The position numbers and the translations under genes were made by a program. Below are positions 26,401 through 33,711 of a stretch of 64,000 nucleotides of DNA, piece by piece. The notes under the pieces are model-generated. The model had not been told where the DNA came from. It saw only the letters and a program-made list of their open reading frames with translations, and searched no databases. How positions within the stretch are numbered: position 1 is the first letter of the stretch; the number at the start of each line of letters is the position of its first letter. Source of the DNA: Paenibacillus_AA sp045062745 (GTDB taxonomy: Bacteria > Bacillota > Bacilli > Paenibacillales > NBRC-103111). Where the stretch lies: assembly GCF_045062745.1 (NCBI RefSeq), contig NZ_JBJGED010000020.1, positions 62,001 to 126,000 of the forward strand. Direction: 5' to 3'.

Positions 26401-26436
26401 GGGACTGCGATGAATTGCTAAATCGCGGTCCCTTTT
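26401..26436 (+). terminator. Terminator after ilvA
   Basis: Stem GGGACTGCGAT/ATCGCGGTCCC with one G-U pair and a 10-base loop, then TTTT. It separates ilvA from the pilus locus. Confidence 0.82.
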
Positions 26437-26488
26437 GCCTGGGAGTCCGATTCGAAAGGAGATATGCGGTATTATCCACCCCACACAG

Positions 26489-28174
26489 ATGGAATTGGAA
26501 GCAGGCGATCTGTTAGGCGGCCGATACCGGCTGTTGCAGCAGCTCGGGCAAGGCGGGATGGGAGCCGTGTACTTGGCGGAAGATGTCAAGCTTCCCGGGA
26601 AGCGCTGGGCCGTCAAGCGAATCGGCCTAAATGCCTATAGTCCGGACCAATCCGGTTCACCGAATGAAGCCGCTTTACTGCTCCAGCTGAGCCACCCGTT
26701 TTTGCCCCACATCGTCGACGTTTTTCCCTCCGAGGCGCTCTCCGACAACTCAACCGCTTACATCGTAATGGAATACATCGAAGGGGAGACTCTGCAAGCG
26801 TGGCTCGATCGCCAGCCCGGCTTGCCTCCTGTAGAGCAAGTGCTGGACATCGGTCAGCAAGTTTGCGCACTGCTCCATTTCTTGCACACGCAGCGACCCG
26901 AGCCGATCGTATACCGGGACTTGAAGCCGGCGAATCTGATGCTCGATCGTCAATTCAAAATCCGCCTGATTGATTTTGGCATCGCCAGGAGCTTCAAGCC
27001 CGGACAGCCGGCGGATACGGTTCCTCTCGGGACTGTCGCGTTCGCGGCCCCGGAGCAACTGAGTCATGCCCAGACCGATCCAAGTTCCGACCTGTACTCG
27101 CTCGGAGCGCTGCTGTACTACTGTTTAAGCGGCGGGCTTTATTATGCCGTAGCGTCCAAACCGCTGGATCAGCTCAGAAGCGGTCTGCCGGAAGAGCTGA
27201 CAGAAGCGGTGCACCGGCTGCTGGAGCACGATCCGGGCGATCGGTATCAGACCGCGGAGGAAGCTGGGAGGGCGCTGGCGCGTGTCTGGGTCCAGCACGT
27301 GCAGGCGACAGAAGCTGAGTCCCATGTGGCCGCTGCTTCTATTTACTCTGCCGTTAGCACAGCTAGGATCACTCGTATTGACCCGGTACAGATCAGAATG
27401 GCTGCCGGTCCGGACCGCAAGCTGATTGTAGTCGGGACGCTCTATGCCGGTGCGGGAGCCACTTTCACGTCGATCGCGCTTGCCCGCGGATCCACGAGAC
27501 TCGGCGTTCCGATGGCGGTGATCGAAGCGGGCGGGAAGGACCCCGAGTTGGGCCATTTGCTCAGACTTCCGCAGTATGTTAGGACGGAAGAGCTGTCTCC
27601 GAAACTCCACATCACTCCTCCACAAGGGTTCGTGCAGGGTGGAACGCGTTGGTTTCCGCTTCCGGCCGGCGGCGGTTTTGATCCGCTGAGCAACCCGCAT
27701 ATTTTGCAAATGCTTAGACACTGCGAAGAGACTAAAGTCCTGTTCGATATATCCGACACGTGGACGGATCCCGACGTTCGTGCGCTCTGCCAAGCCGCCG
27801 ATGAGCTGGTCGTTGTTCTAGACCCGTTCCCTTCCAAATGGCAGGGCGGGAGGGCAGCCCAGAATATGCAAGCTTTGCGCGAGTTCGCCGATCAAGGGAG
27901 TAGCGTACATTGGGTGATGAACAAAGATGCGCCTCATTCGAGACGGAGAGAACGAATGAACCGGGCGCCGGACAAGCCGATCGCCATCGTGCCGAGCATC
28001 CCGACCGAACATATTCTTCAGGCATTCGATAGAGGGAAGCTTCCCCATGATTTGCCTGGTGTTCGAGCTTCGCTCGATGCCGCGCTAATGCCTTTATTGC
28101 AGCGATTGACTGTATCGGACGGGCGGAAGGGGAAAAAGGGAAGGCTTCGATTTTCGTTTTGGTCCTTTTTTTGA
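26489..28174 (+). CDS. Hanks-type Ser/Thr kinase fused to a degenerate MinD/TadZ-like P-loop domain
   Basis: 561 residues from the ATG. The kinase domain spans about 10-270: GQGGMGAVYLAED, WAVKRI, YRDLKPANLM (Tyr for His of HRD), IDFGIARS and a GTVAFAAPEQ activation segment, so catalysis should work. The C-terminal 260 residues resemble MinD/CpaE P-loop ATPases (VVGTLYAGAGATFTSIALAR, later VLFDISD and VVVLDPFPSKW), but the nucleotide-loop Lys is missing. No membrane or PASTA domain. The start is uncertain: the only strong ribosome site (AAAGGAG, 26455-26461) is 9 bases before an in-frame ATT at 26471, while a TTG at 26435 lies in the ilvA terminator. First gene of the Tad pilus locus. Confidence 0.85.
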   Translation: MELEAGDLLGGRYRLLQQLGQGGMGAVYLAEDVKLPGKRWAVKRIGLNAYSPDQSGSPNEAALLLQLSHPFLPHIVDVFPSEALSDNSTAYIVMEYIEGETLQAWLDRQPGLPPVEQVLDIGQQVCALLHFLHTQRPEPIVYRDLKPANLMLDRQFKIRLIDFGIARSFKPGQPADTVPLGTVAFAAPEQLSHAQTDPSSDLYSLGALLYYCLSGGLYYAVASKPLDQLRSGLPEELTEAVHRLLEHDPGDRYQTAEEAGRALARVWVQHVQATEAESHVAAASIYSAVSTARITRIDPVQIRMAAGPDRKLIVVGTLYAGAGATFTSIALARGSTRLGVPMAVIEAGGKDPELGHLLRLPQYVRTEELSPKLHITPPQGFVQGGTRWFPLPAGGGFDPLSNPHILQMLRHCEETKVLFDISDTWTDPDVRALCQAADELVVVLDPFPSKWQGGRAAQNMQALREFADQGSSVHWVMNKDAPHSRRRERMNRAPDKPIAIVPSIPTEHILQAFDRGKLPHDLPGVRASLDAALMPLLQRLTVSDGRKGKKGRLRFSFWSFF

Positions 28175-28202
28175 AGGTTGGGAAAATAAGGCTTGAAATG
28201 GA

Positions 28203-28302
28203 GGACGAGGTTGCATATACTAAAAGTACCTCAATAGCAAATCTAAAGCGGAAGCACCGCGAATGGCAGATGAACTCTGCGCATTTGCGAGTGCTTTTTT
28301 TG
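28203..28302 (+). ncRNA. Candidate structured leader RNA with terminator, upstream of tadZ
   Basis: A hairpin GAGG/CCTC (28207-28210 with 28229-28232) has an inner TACT/AGTA helix. It is followed by a three-way junction: closing helix GCAAAT/ATTTGC (28237-28242, 28283-28288), arm GCGG/CCGC (28248-28251, 28257-28260) and arm GCAGA/TCTGC (28266-28270, 28276-28280). AGCAC (28253-28257) can instead pair with GTGCT (28291-28295), which runs into seven T: an attenuator-like alternative. It matches no riboswitch class I know. Confidence 0.55.
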
Positions 28303-28339
28303 TTGTCTCCATCACTCGAACAAGGAGGAAGATCCACGA

Positions 28340-29494
28340 ATGAATGAACCGCTTAACCTTGTCGTAGCCGACCCGGACACCGCTTATCTGCAGCGGCTCG
28401 CGGCCTATGTCCGGCAATCCAAGTGGGCGGAGCGGCTGAGCGTCCAATGGTGCTCGAAGCAGGATACCTTGATGCAAGCCGTTCGCTCCAGCAGCGGCCC
28501 TAATCCCTTGATGGTCGTCCATCGAGACTGGCTTCCGGAGGAAAGGGACCACCATTGGGTCGTCCTCGACGAATTCCATACGGACGATACCCCCGTCGCA
28601 CTGAATGCTCCTTCGCACGAAGAGCCGTTGTCCCGGCTATTCAAATATCAGCCGATCGAGCACTTGCTTGCCTCCGTGGTAAACATAGCGGAACGGTCCC
28701 GATATCGAGCGAACGACCGTTCTACATTCTCGGCTTCTTCATTAAGCGTCGTCAGTGTTTTGTCGGCGGCGGGAGGCACGGGGAAGACGACGGCGGCCTA
28801 TCAGCTGGTCCGCCTTCTCGGCGCCCAGGGCCGGCGCAGCTTGCTGATCAATCTGGAGCCGATTTGTTCGATTATGGCGCCGGACCCCGACTATTCGCAG
28901 CTGTTCGGACAATACCTCTACTTCAGCCGAGGCGGCTCGCCCAAGGCGGTAGAGTGGGCGAAGAAGCTCATTCGGCGCCATCCCCGCGGTCCGATCGATG
29001 TGCTCGGCGGCTCCGGCGCCTTTCGGGAGATGGAGGAGCTGAGTGTAGACGACATCCGGCGACTGGTCGAGCACATTCGCGCACTCGGTGTGTATCGCGC
29101 CGTAATTGTAGACGTGGAGTCCGGGGTTAGTCCAATAGTCAAGGGCGCAATGGCGAGCAGCGACCGGCTCGTGTGCATGTTGACCGAGGAGGGTGCCTCG
29201 ATCCGGAAGACAGCGCAATTCCTCAACGCCTGTCCGAAGTGGCTCGAGATGGACTCGGAGCTGATCCGTTCCAGGCTTTGCCTCGCGTTCAATCGATGGA
29301 ACGGTGAGGCCGGCGTCGACTTCCGCGCGCTTGGCGTCCCCGTAGCGGCCAAGCTGCCTTATGTTGCCCAGTGGAAACGGAACGCCGCGTGGGAAGAGGA
29401 GCAGCTCGATCCGTTGTTCGAGCGCCAGCTCTTGCAGTTGATGGAGGCGCTGCAGCTGGACGCCCGAGGAGCCGGTCATGCGTCAACCGCTTAA
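28340..29494 (+). CDS. tadZ: TadZ/CpaE-like pilus assembly ATPase
   Basis: Localisation ATPase of Tad/Flp pilus systems. 384 residues: an N-terminal receiver-like domain (about 1-110, LVVADPDTAYLQRL) without the full acidic pocket, then a MinD-type P-loop domain with SAAGGTGKTTAAYQL near 145 and a VIVDVESGV Walker B-like strand. The loop has the catalytic Lys but not the deviant signature Lys of ParA/MinD. AAGGAGGAAGAT precedes the ATG. It overlaps the TadA gene by 17 bases. A possible attenuator lies immediately upstream. Confidence 0.88.
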   Translation: MNEPLNLVVADPDTAYLQRLAAYVRQSKWAERLSVQWCSKQDTLMQAVRSSSGPNPLMVVHRDWLPEERDHHWVVLDEFHTDDTPVALNAPSHEEPLSRLFKYQPIEHLLASVVNIAERSRYRANDRSTFSASSLSVVSVLSAAGGTGKTTAAYQLVRLLGAQGRRSLLINLEPICSIMAPDPDYSQLFGQYLYFSRGGSPKAVEWAKKLIRRHPRGPIDVLGGSGAFREMEELSVDDIRRLVEHIRALGVYRAVIVDVESGVSPIVKGAMASSDRLVCMLTEEGASIRKTAQFLNACPKWLEMDSELIRSRLCLAFNRWNGEAGVDFRALGVPVAAKLPYVAQWKRNAAWEEEQLDPLFERQLLQLMEALQLDARGAGHASTA

Positions 29495-30776
29495 CGAGCT
29501 GTCGGCCCGCATCAGGGAACGAATTCGGGACCGGCTGAACTGGAACCAGGCAATGAGCGACCGTGAGCTGATGGAAGAGATCGAACGGGAGGTGTTCCTG
29601 CACGGCTCCCAGGCCGAGACGTACATGACGGCGCGGGATTTGCAGAGCATCGTGAGAAGAATCTACGATTCTTTCCGCGGAATGGACGTGATCCAGCCGT
29701 TGCTCGACGACCTGGACGTGACGGAGATTATGGTGAATTCCCATCAGGAAATTTTTATCGAGCGGGGCGGGAAAGTAACCGCATTTGACGGACGATTCGA
29801 ATCTCAGGAGAAGCTGGAGGATTTGATCCAGGCGATCGTCGCTAAGGTGAATCGGGTCGTGAACGAAGCGAGTCCGATCGTCGACGCAAGGCTGCCCGAC
29901 GGATCGCGGGTACATGTTGTACTTCCTCCTATTGCGCTCAAAGGACCCACGCTTACGATCCGCAAATTTCCGGACAACCCGATGGGGATGCAGCAGCTGA
30001 TCGACTCGGGTTCGATCAATAAACCGGCCGCCGCATTCCTGGAACGGCTAGTCGCCGCCAAATACAACATCTTCATTAGCGGTGGCACCGGCTCCGGTAA
30101 GACGACTTTCCTTAATGCTCTATGTCAATTCGTTCCCGCGGATGAGCGGATTATTACGATCGAGGATTCGGCGGAGCTCCAGATCCGTTCCGTACCGAAC
30201 TGGGTTCGGCTGGAGACGCGCAATGCGAACACCGAAGGCAAAGGGCAGCTGACGATCCGAGATTTGATCCGAAGCTCGCTGCGGATGAGGCCGAACCGCA
30301 TTATCGTCGGGGAGGTGCGGGGAGCGGAGACACTCGATATGCTTCAGGCGATGAACACCGGACATGACGGCTCGCTCAGCACCGGACACGCCAACTCCGT
30401 AGCCGACATGCTGAGCCGGCTGGAGACGATGGTCCTCAGCGGTGCCGACCTGCCGCTTCCGGTCGTCCGCAGCATGATCGTCTCCGCGATCGACATTATG
30501 GTGCATCTGGCGCGATTCCGTGATGGCAGCCGCCGGGTGACGGACATAACGGAGCTGGTTGAGCTGAACAAAGGTGAGATGGTGCTGAATCCGTTATTCC
30601 GATATGTGGAGGATGCAGGAAGCTCGATCGAGGAGCAATCGCATGGAGCGCTTCAGCCGACCGGCAACAAGCTGTGTCGTACCCAAAAGCTCGGGACGTC
30701 AAGAGACGATTTAATTATACGGACCGAAACTTTGGAGGAGGTGGCGGATGGACGTCTTGAACCGAGGCACGGCTAG
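29478..30776 (+). CDS. cpaF: Tad pilus secretion ATPase TadA/CpaF
   Basis: Hexameric motor ATPase of the type II/IV secretion superfamily that powers Flp pilus assembly. 432 residues: N-terminal helical domain, Walker A FISGGTGSGKTTFL (about 200), Asp box ITIEDSAELQI, Walker B RIIVGEVRGAETLDML and His box TGHDGSLSTGHANS. The length is normal. Its start is inside the tadZ end and its last 29 bases overlap the TadB gene, so the motor and platform genes are tightly coupled. Confidence 0.95.
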   Translation: MRQPLNELSARIRERIRDRLNWNQAMSDRELMEEIEREVFLHGSQAETYMTARDLQSIVRRIYDSFRGMDVIQPLLDDLDVTEIMVNSHQEIFIERGGKVTAFDGRFESQEKLEDLIQAIVAKVNRVVNEASPIVDARLPDGSRVHVVLPPIALKGPTLTIRKFPDNPMGMQQLIDSGSINKPAAAFLERLVAAKYNIFISGGTGSGKTTFLNALCQFVPADERIITIEDSAELQIRSVPNWVRLETRNANTEGKGQLTIRDLIRSSLRMRPNRIIVGEVRGAETLDMLQAMNTGHDGSLSTGHANSVADMLSRLETMVLSGADLPLPVVRSMIVSAIDIMVHLARFRDGSRRVTDITELVELNKGEMVLNPLFRYVEDAGSSIEEQSHGALQPTGNKLCRTQKLGTSRDDLIIRTETLEEVADGRLEPRHG

Positions 30777-31530
30777 ACCGGGCGAGCTGTTGCCCGATTA
30801 CAGAGAGTACCGGCTTACTTTTGCTGAGAAATGGCTATGTATTGTGGTTGTGGCAAGCTTTCTGTTCGGGATTGGAATGCTGTTCTACAATCACATTTTG
30901 CTAGCCCTCGGACTTAGCACGATCGCCGTCTGGTCGCCGCGAGTCCGCCGGAGGCAGCTTGCGGAGAAACGCCGGACGATGCTGAAGCTCCAATTCCGCC
31001 AGGCGCTCTATGCGCTGTCTACGGCCCTCGGAGCAGGGAGGTCGGTGGAGAGCGCGTTCCGCGAGTGTGTTCCCGACCTGCGGCTTCTTTATTCGGGAGC
31101 GGATGCCGCCATCCTCGTCGAGCTGGAGATTGTGAACCGCAGGGTGCATGTAGGAGAGCCGCTCGAGGTAGCGCTGCGGGATTTTGGCGAGCGGAGCGGA
31201 ATTGCGGATATTATGCAGTTCGCCGAAGTGTTCGCCACATGCAAGCGTACAGGCGGCGATCTGGTCGATGTGCTTCGACGAACGTCCAACATGATCGGGG
31301 AGAAGCTGGAAATCGAGCAGGACATCTCAGTCGTGATTGCACAGAAGCGGTTTGAGGCGAAGGCGCTGAGCTTCATTCCTTATGTGATCATTGCGTTCTT
31401 GGCTTGGAGCTCGCCCGACTATATGGCGCCTCTCTATATAGGAACAGGACGTATTATCATGACCGGCTCGCTTGTCCTGCTTGTATCCAGCTTCGCCATC
31501 TCCCGCAAAATCATGAACATTCAGGTGTGA
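30748..31530 (+). CDS. tadB: TadB-like inner-membrane platform protein (GspF family)
   Basis: Membrane platform of the Tad pilus. 260 residues with two N-terminal membrane segments (about 28-65), a helical T2SSF domain (RQALYALSTALGAGRSVESAF; FAEVFATCKRTGGDLVDVLR) and two C-terminal membrane helices. The ATG follows GGAGGTGG by 4 bases. Pairs with the TadC-like protein encoded next. Confidence 0.9.
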   Translation: MDVLNRGTARPGELLPDYREYRLTFAEKWLCIVVVASFLFGIGMLFYNHILLALGLSTIAVWSPRVRRRQLAEKRRTMLKLQFRQALYALSTALGAGRSVESAFRECVPDLRLLYSGADAAILVELEIVNRRVHVGEPLEVALRDFGERSGIADIMQFAEVFATCKRTGGDLVDVLRRTSNMIGEKLEIEQDISVVIAQKRFEAKALSFIPYVIIAFLAWSSPDYMAPLYIGTGRIIMTGSLVLLVSSFAISRKIMNIQV

Positions 31531-31547
31531 TCGAGAGGAGCCTCATT

Positions 31548-32324
31548 ATGGGCTGGTTATTAACGATCGCGTATGCGCTTGTCGAACAGGGGAGGCTCAT
31601 AGATCGGCTGCCTAAGGTAAAGCTGCTGCTTCAGCCCAAAATGCTGGCCCTCTACGGAGACAATCGGACGTTATTCCATACGAAGCGGTTTGCGGCACGA
31701 GCTTTGATCGTTTTTGCATGCTGCGTAGTTGGCGCCATAATCCTGTTCTTCGCTGCTGACGGTGATTGGACGATGCTAACGGTCGGCTTGCTGTTCGCCC
31801 TCTGTACCCCGTGGGCGATGGTCATGGAGCTAGACCGCAAGATTAAACGTAAGAAACAATCGATCCTGCTGGAGCTGCCTGAGCTGCTGAACCGGCTGAC
31901 GCTGCTGCTGAACGCAGGAGATACGATCCACGGGGCATGGATGAAGTGCGCCGCCTTCCGTTCTGGACCCAAGGCTTCCAACGAAGACGGATCCCCTTTG
32001 CAAAAGGAGATCGCGATGGTCGCCGTTGGCTTGAGCAATCGGGAACCGCTTCCGCTGTTGCTCGAGCAGTTCAGCAAGCGCTGTGCGGTCCAAGAGGTGA
32101 CCGTGTTTACCACTACGGTGTTGATGAACTACAGACGCGGAGGCGATTCGTTCGTCCTCGCGTTGAAAGGGTTGTCGAACGAAATGTGGGAGCGTCGAAA
32201 AGCGCTTACCCGTACGCTCGGAGAGGAAGCTTCGTCCAAGCTGATTTTTCCGATGCTGCTCATTTTTCTGGTCGTAATGGCGATCGTCGCCGCACCGGCT
32301 GTAACGATGATGAACGAACCATAA
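31548..32324 (+). CDS. tadC: TadC-like inner-membrane platform protein (GspF family)
   Basis: Second platform subunit. 258 residues with membrane segments around 55-100 and at the C-terminus (LIFPMLLIFLVVMAIVAAPA) and a T2SSF-type helical domain (LLELPELLNRLTLLLNAGDT; VLMNYRRGGDSFVLAL). The open frame runs further upstream inside tadB, but the ATG at 31548 follows GAGAGGAG and starts directly with a hydrophobic helix, as in homologues. 17 bases after tadB. Confidence 0.88.
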   Translation: MGWLLTIAYALVEQGRLIDRLPKVKLLLQPKMLALYGDNRTLFHTKRFAARALIVFACCVVGAIILFFAADGDWTMLTVGLLFALCTPWAMVMELDRKIKRKKQSILLELPELLNRLTLLLNAGDTIHGAWMKCAAFRSGPKASNEDGSPLQKEIAMVAVGLSNREPLPLLLEQFSKRCAVQEVTVFTTTVLMNYRRGGDSFVLALKGLSNEMWERRKALTRTLGEEASSKLIFPMLLIFLVVMAIVAAPAVTMMNEP

Positions 32325-32344
32325 GATGAAGGAGGAAGATGTGA

Positions 32345-32581
32345 GTGAACTCGATGAAACGTGCTTTAATCCGTTTTTGGAAGGAGGAGGACGGACTTGG
32401 GACGCTTGAAATTTTGTTGATTGTTGCCGTCCTGGTTATCGTAGCCGTTGCCTTTCGCAAATGGATTCTGGGCTTTATTAAATCGCTGTTCGGACAGGCC
32501 AACCAAGAGCTCGGCGACGCCGGGAACAAGGACTGCCTCGCCAATCCGAGCACCTGCTCGGCGCCGTCCCCGACACCATGA
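32345..32581 (+). CDS. flp: Flp-type major prepilin
   Basis: 78 residues: a short positive leader (MNSMKRALIRFWKEEDG), a prepilin peptidase site expected after that Gly with Glu at +5 (LGTLE), then one long hydrophobic helix and a short tail ending in a Cys-containing, Pro-rich loop (CLANPSTC). This is the Flp1-like type IVb pilin layout. The two Cys could form a disulfide outside the cell. The GTG at 32345 is chosen since GGAGG lies 9 bases before it. It ends in an ATGA overlap with the next gene. Confidence 0.9.
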   Translation: MNSMKRALIRFWKEEDGLGTLEILLIVAVLVIVAVAFRKWILGFIKSLFGQANQELGDAGNKDCLANPSTCSAPSPTP

Positions 32582-33600
32582 TCGCACTTATGATCGCGAG
32601 GTTCAAGCGTGCTGCACGGGAGCAGACCGGCAGCTTCACACTGGAAGCGTCTGTGTCGATCCCGGTATTGCTGATCGCCGTAATCGCTTTGATCAGCTTC
32701 AGCCTAATGCTGTACAACCGCTCCGAGCTGTATGTGACCGCTGCGGCAGCTGTGGACCGCACCGCTTACGCGTGGGACAACAGCTCCAAAGATCTGCTAA
32801 CCGGCTCGTACTCATTGGGGCAATCCGACGGCTTATATTGGCGGCTGGCTAGCGATAGCCTTTCGGATGCGTTCCGATTTCTCGTACCTAACGAGGATAC
32901 ACAACTGCCGCTGCCGGCAGGTGATGCGGATTCCAGTGCCGACTCGCTCCCGCGATCCAAGCTGCGACGAGCCGGTGTGGAGCTGCCGCGCAGCATTGTC
33001 GGATCACTTCGCTACACAAACCGACTGTACGATCGCGTCGTCCAAGCGAGTGTTGAACGACAAGCGCGTGTGCCGAAGCTAGTGGACTCCTGGTTCATCC
33101 CGTCTACATCGGTTGAGTTGAAGTCTTCCGTCACCGACCCGGTTGAGCTGCTGCGCACGGTCGATCTTGTGCGGACGTTCTCGGGACGGCTGAAGGAGCT
33201 GTTCTCCCGCCGCGATCCCGCGATACCCCTGCCGGAATCGCCCTCCGTGCCCAGGCCGGAGATGCAGTTTACGTCGGAGAAGGAGGCCGCGGCGTTTTTG
33301 CGGAGCCTGCTCGGCAGCCCCTCGGCCGTCTATGTCACTACGCCTTCGGGCCAGCAGCGCAAGCTCGATTCGTTGGACCCCGACGGGCTGTTCCATGAAG
33401 CGAAGTTCGGGTATACGTCCAAGACGGAGGCGGTGGAAAATCAGATCGCCAAAGACTTGGAGCTGCTTCGCAGCGCGGGGCAAGTCAAAGGGGTTGTCTG
33501 GCATTTTTTTCGCGACAGCCGCAACGGCAAGGTAGGTCCGTCCAAGCCGCTGAGGAAGGAGCTGGAGAAGCGAGGTATCGTCGTTGTGATCCATGGATAA
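32578..33600 (+). CDS. TadE-like pseudopilin with long C-terminal domain
   Basis: 340 residues. The N-terminus ARFKRAAREQTG is followed by a prepilin-type site and helix (SFTLEASVSIPVLLIAVIALI, Glu at +5), as in TadE. Residues 60-340 form a large extracytoplasmic part without recognised domain. The last 60 residues (KTEAVENQIAKDLELLRSAGQVKG) resemble a helical, possibly DNA/peptide-binding-like module seen in some TadE proteins, but this is not certain. Coupled to the pilin gene by 4-base overlap. Confidence 0.8.
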   Translation: MIALMIARFKRAAREQTGSFTLEASVSIPVLLIAVIALISFSLMLYNRSELYVTAAAAVDRTAYAWDNSSKDLLTGSYSLGQSDGLYWRLASDSLSDAFRFLVPNEDTQLPLPAGDADSSADSLPRSKLRRAGVELPRSIVGSLRYTNRLYDRVVQASVERQARVPKLVDSWFIPSTSVELKSSVTDPVELLRTVDLVRTFSGRLKELFSRRDPAIPLPESPSVPRPEMQFTSEKEAAAFLRSLLGSPSAVYVTTPSGQQRKLDSLDPDGLFHEAKFGYTSKTEAVENQIAKDLELLRSAGQVKGVVWHFFRDSRNGKVGPSKPLRKELEKRGIVVVIHG

Positions 33601-33711
33601 AATTGGTGAATCATTTAGGCCATAACGGGCGTTCCGTGCGAAAAAGGACCCCTAACATACCCCACAAAGTGAAGATTAAGCTCTGGGGTTCCATGAAGGG
33701 AGGAGGAGTAG

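Noticed and set aside
26435..26488. TTG at 26435 as start of the kinase
   Set aside because: It lies in the T-tract of the ilvA terminator and has no ribosome site.
28203..28302. c-di-GMP-I (GEMM) riboswitch
   Set aside because: The conserved GGGACGCAAAGCC-type core and tetraloop receptor are absent; only the context (pilus genes) suggested it.
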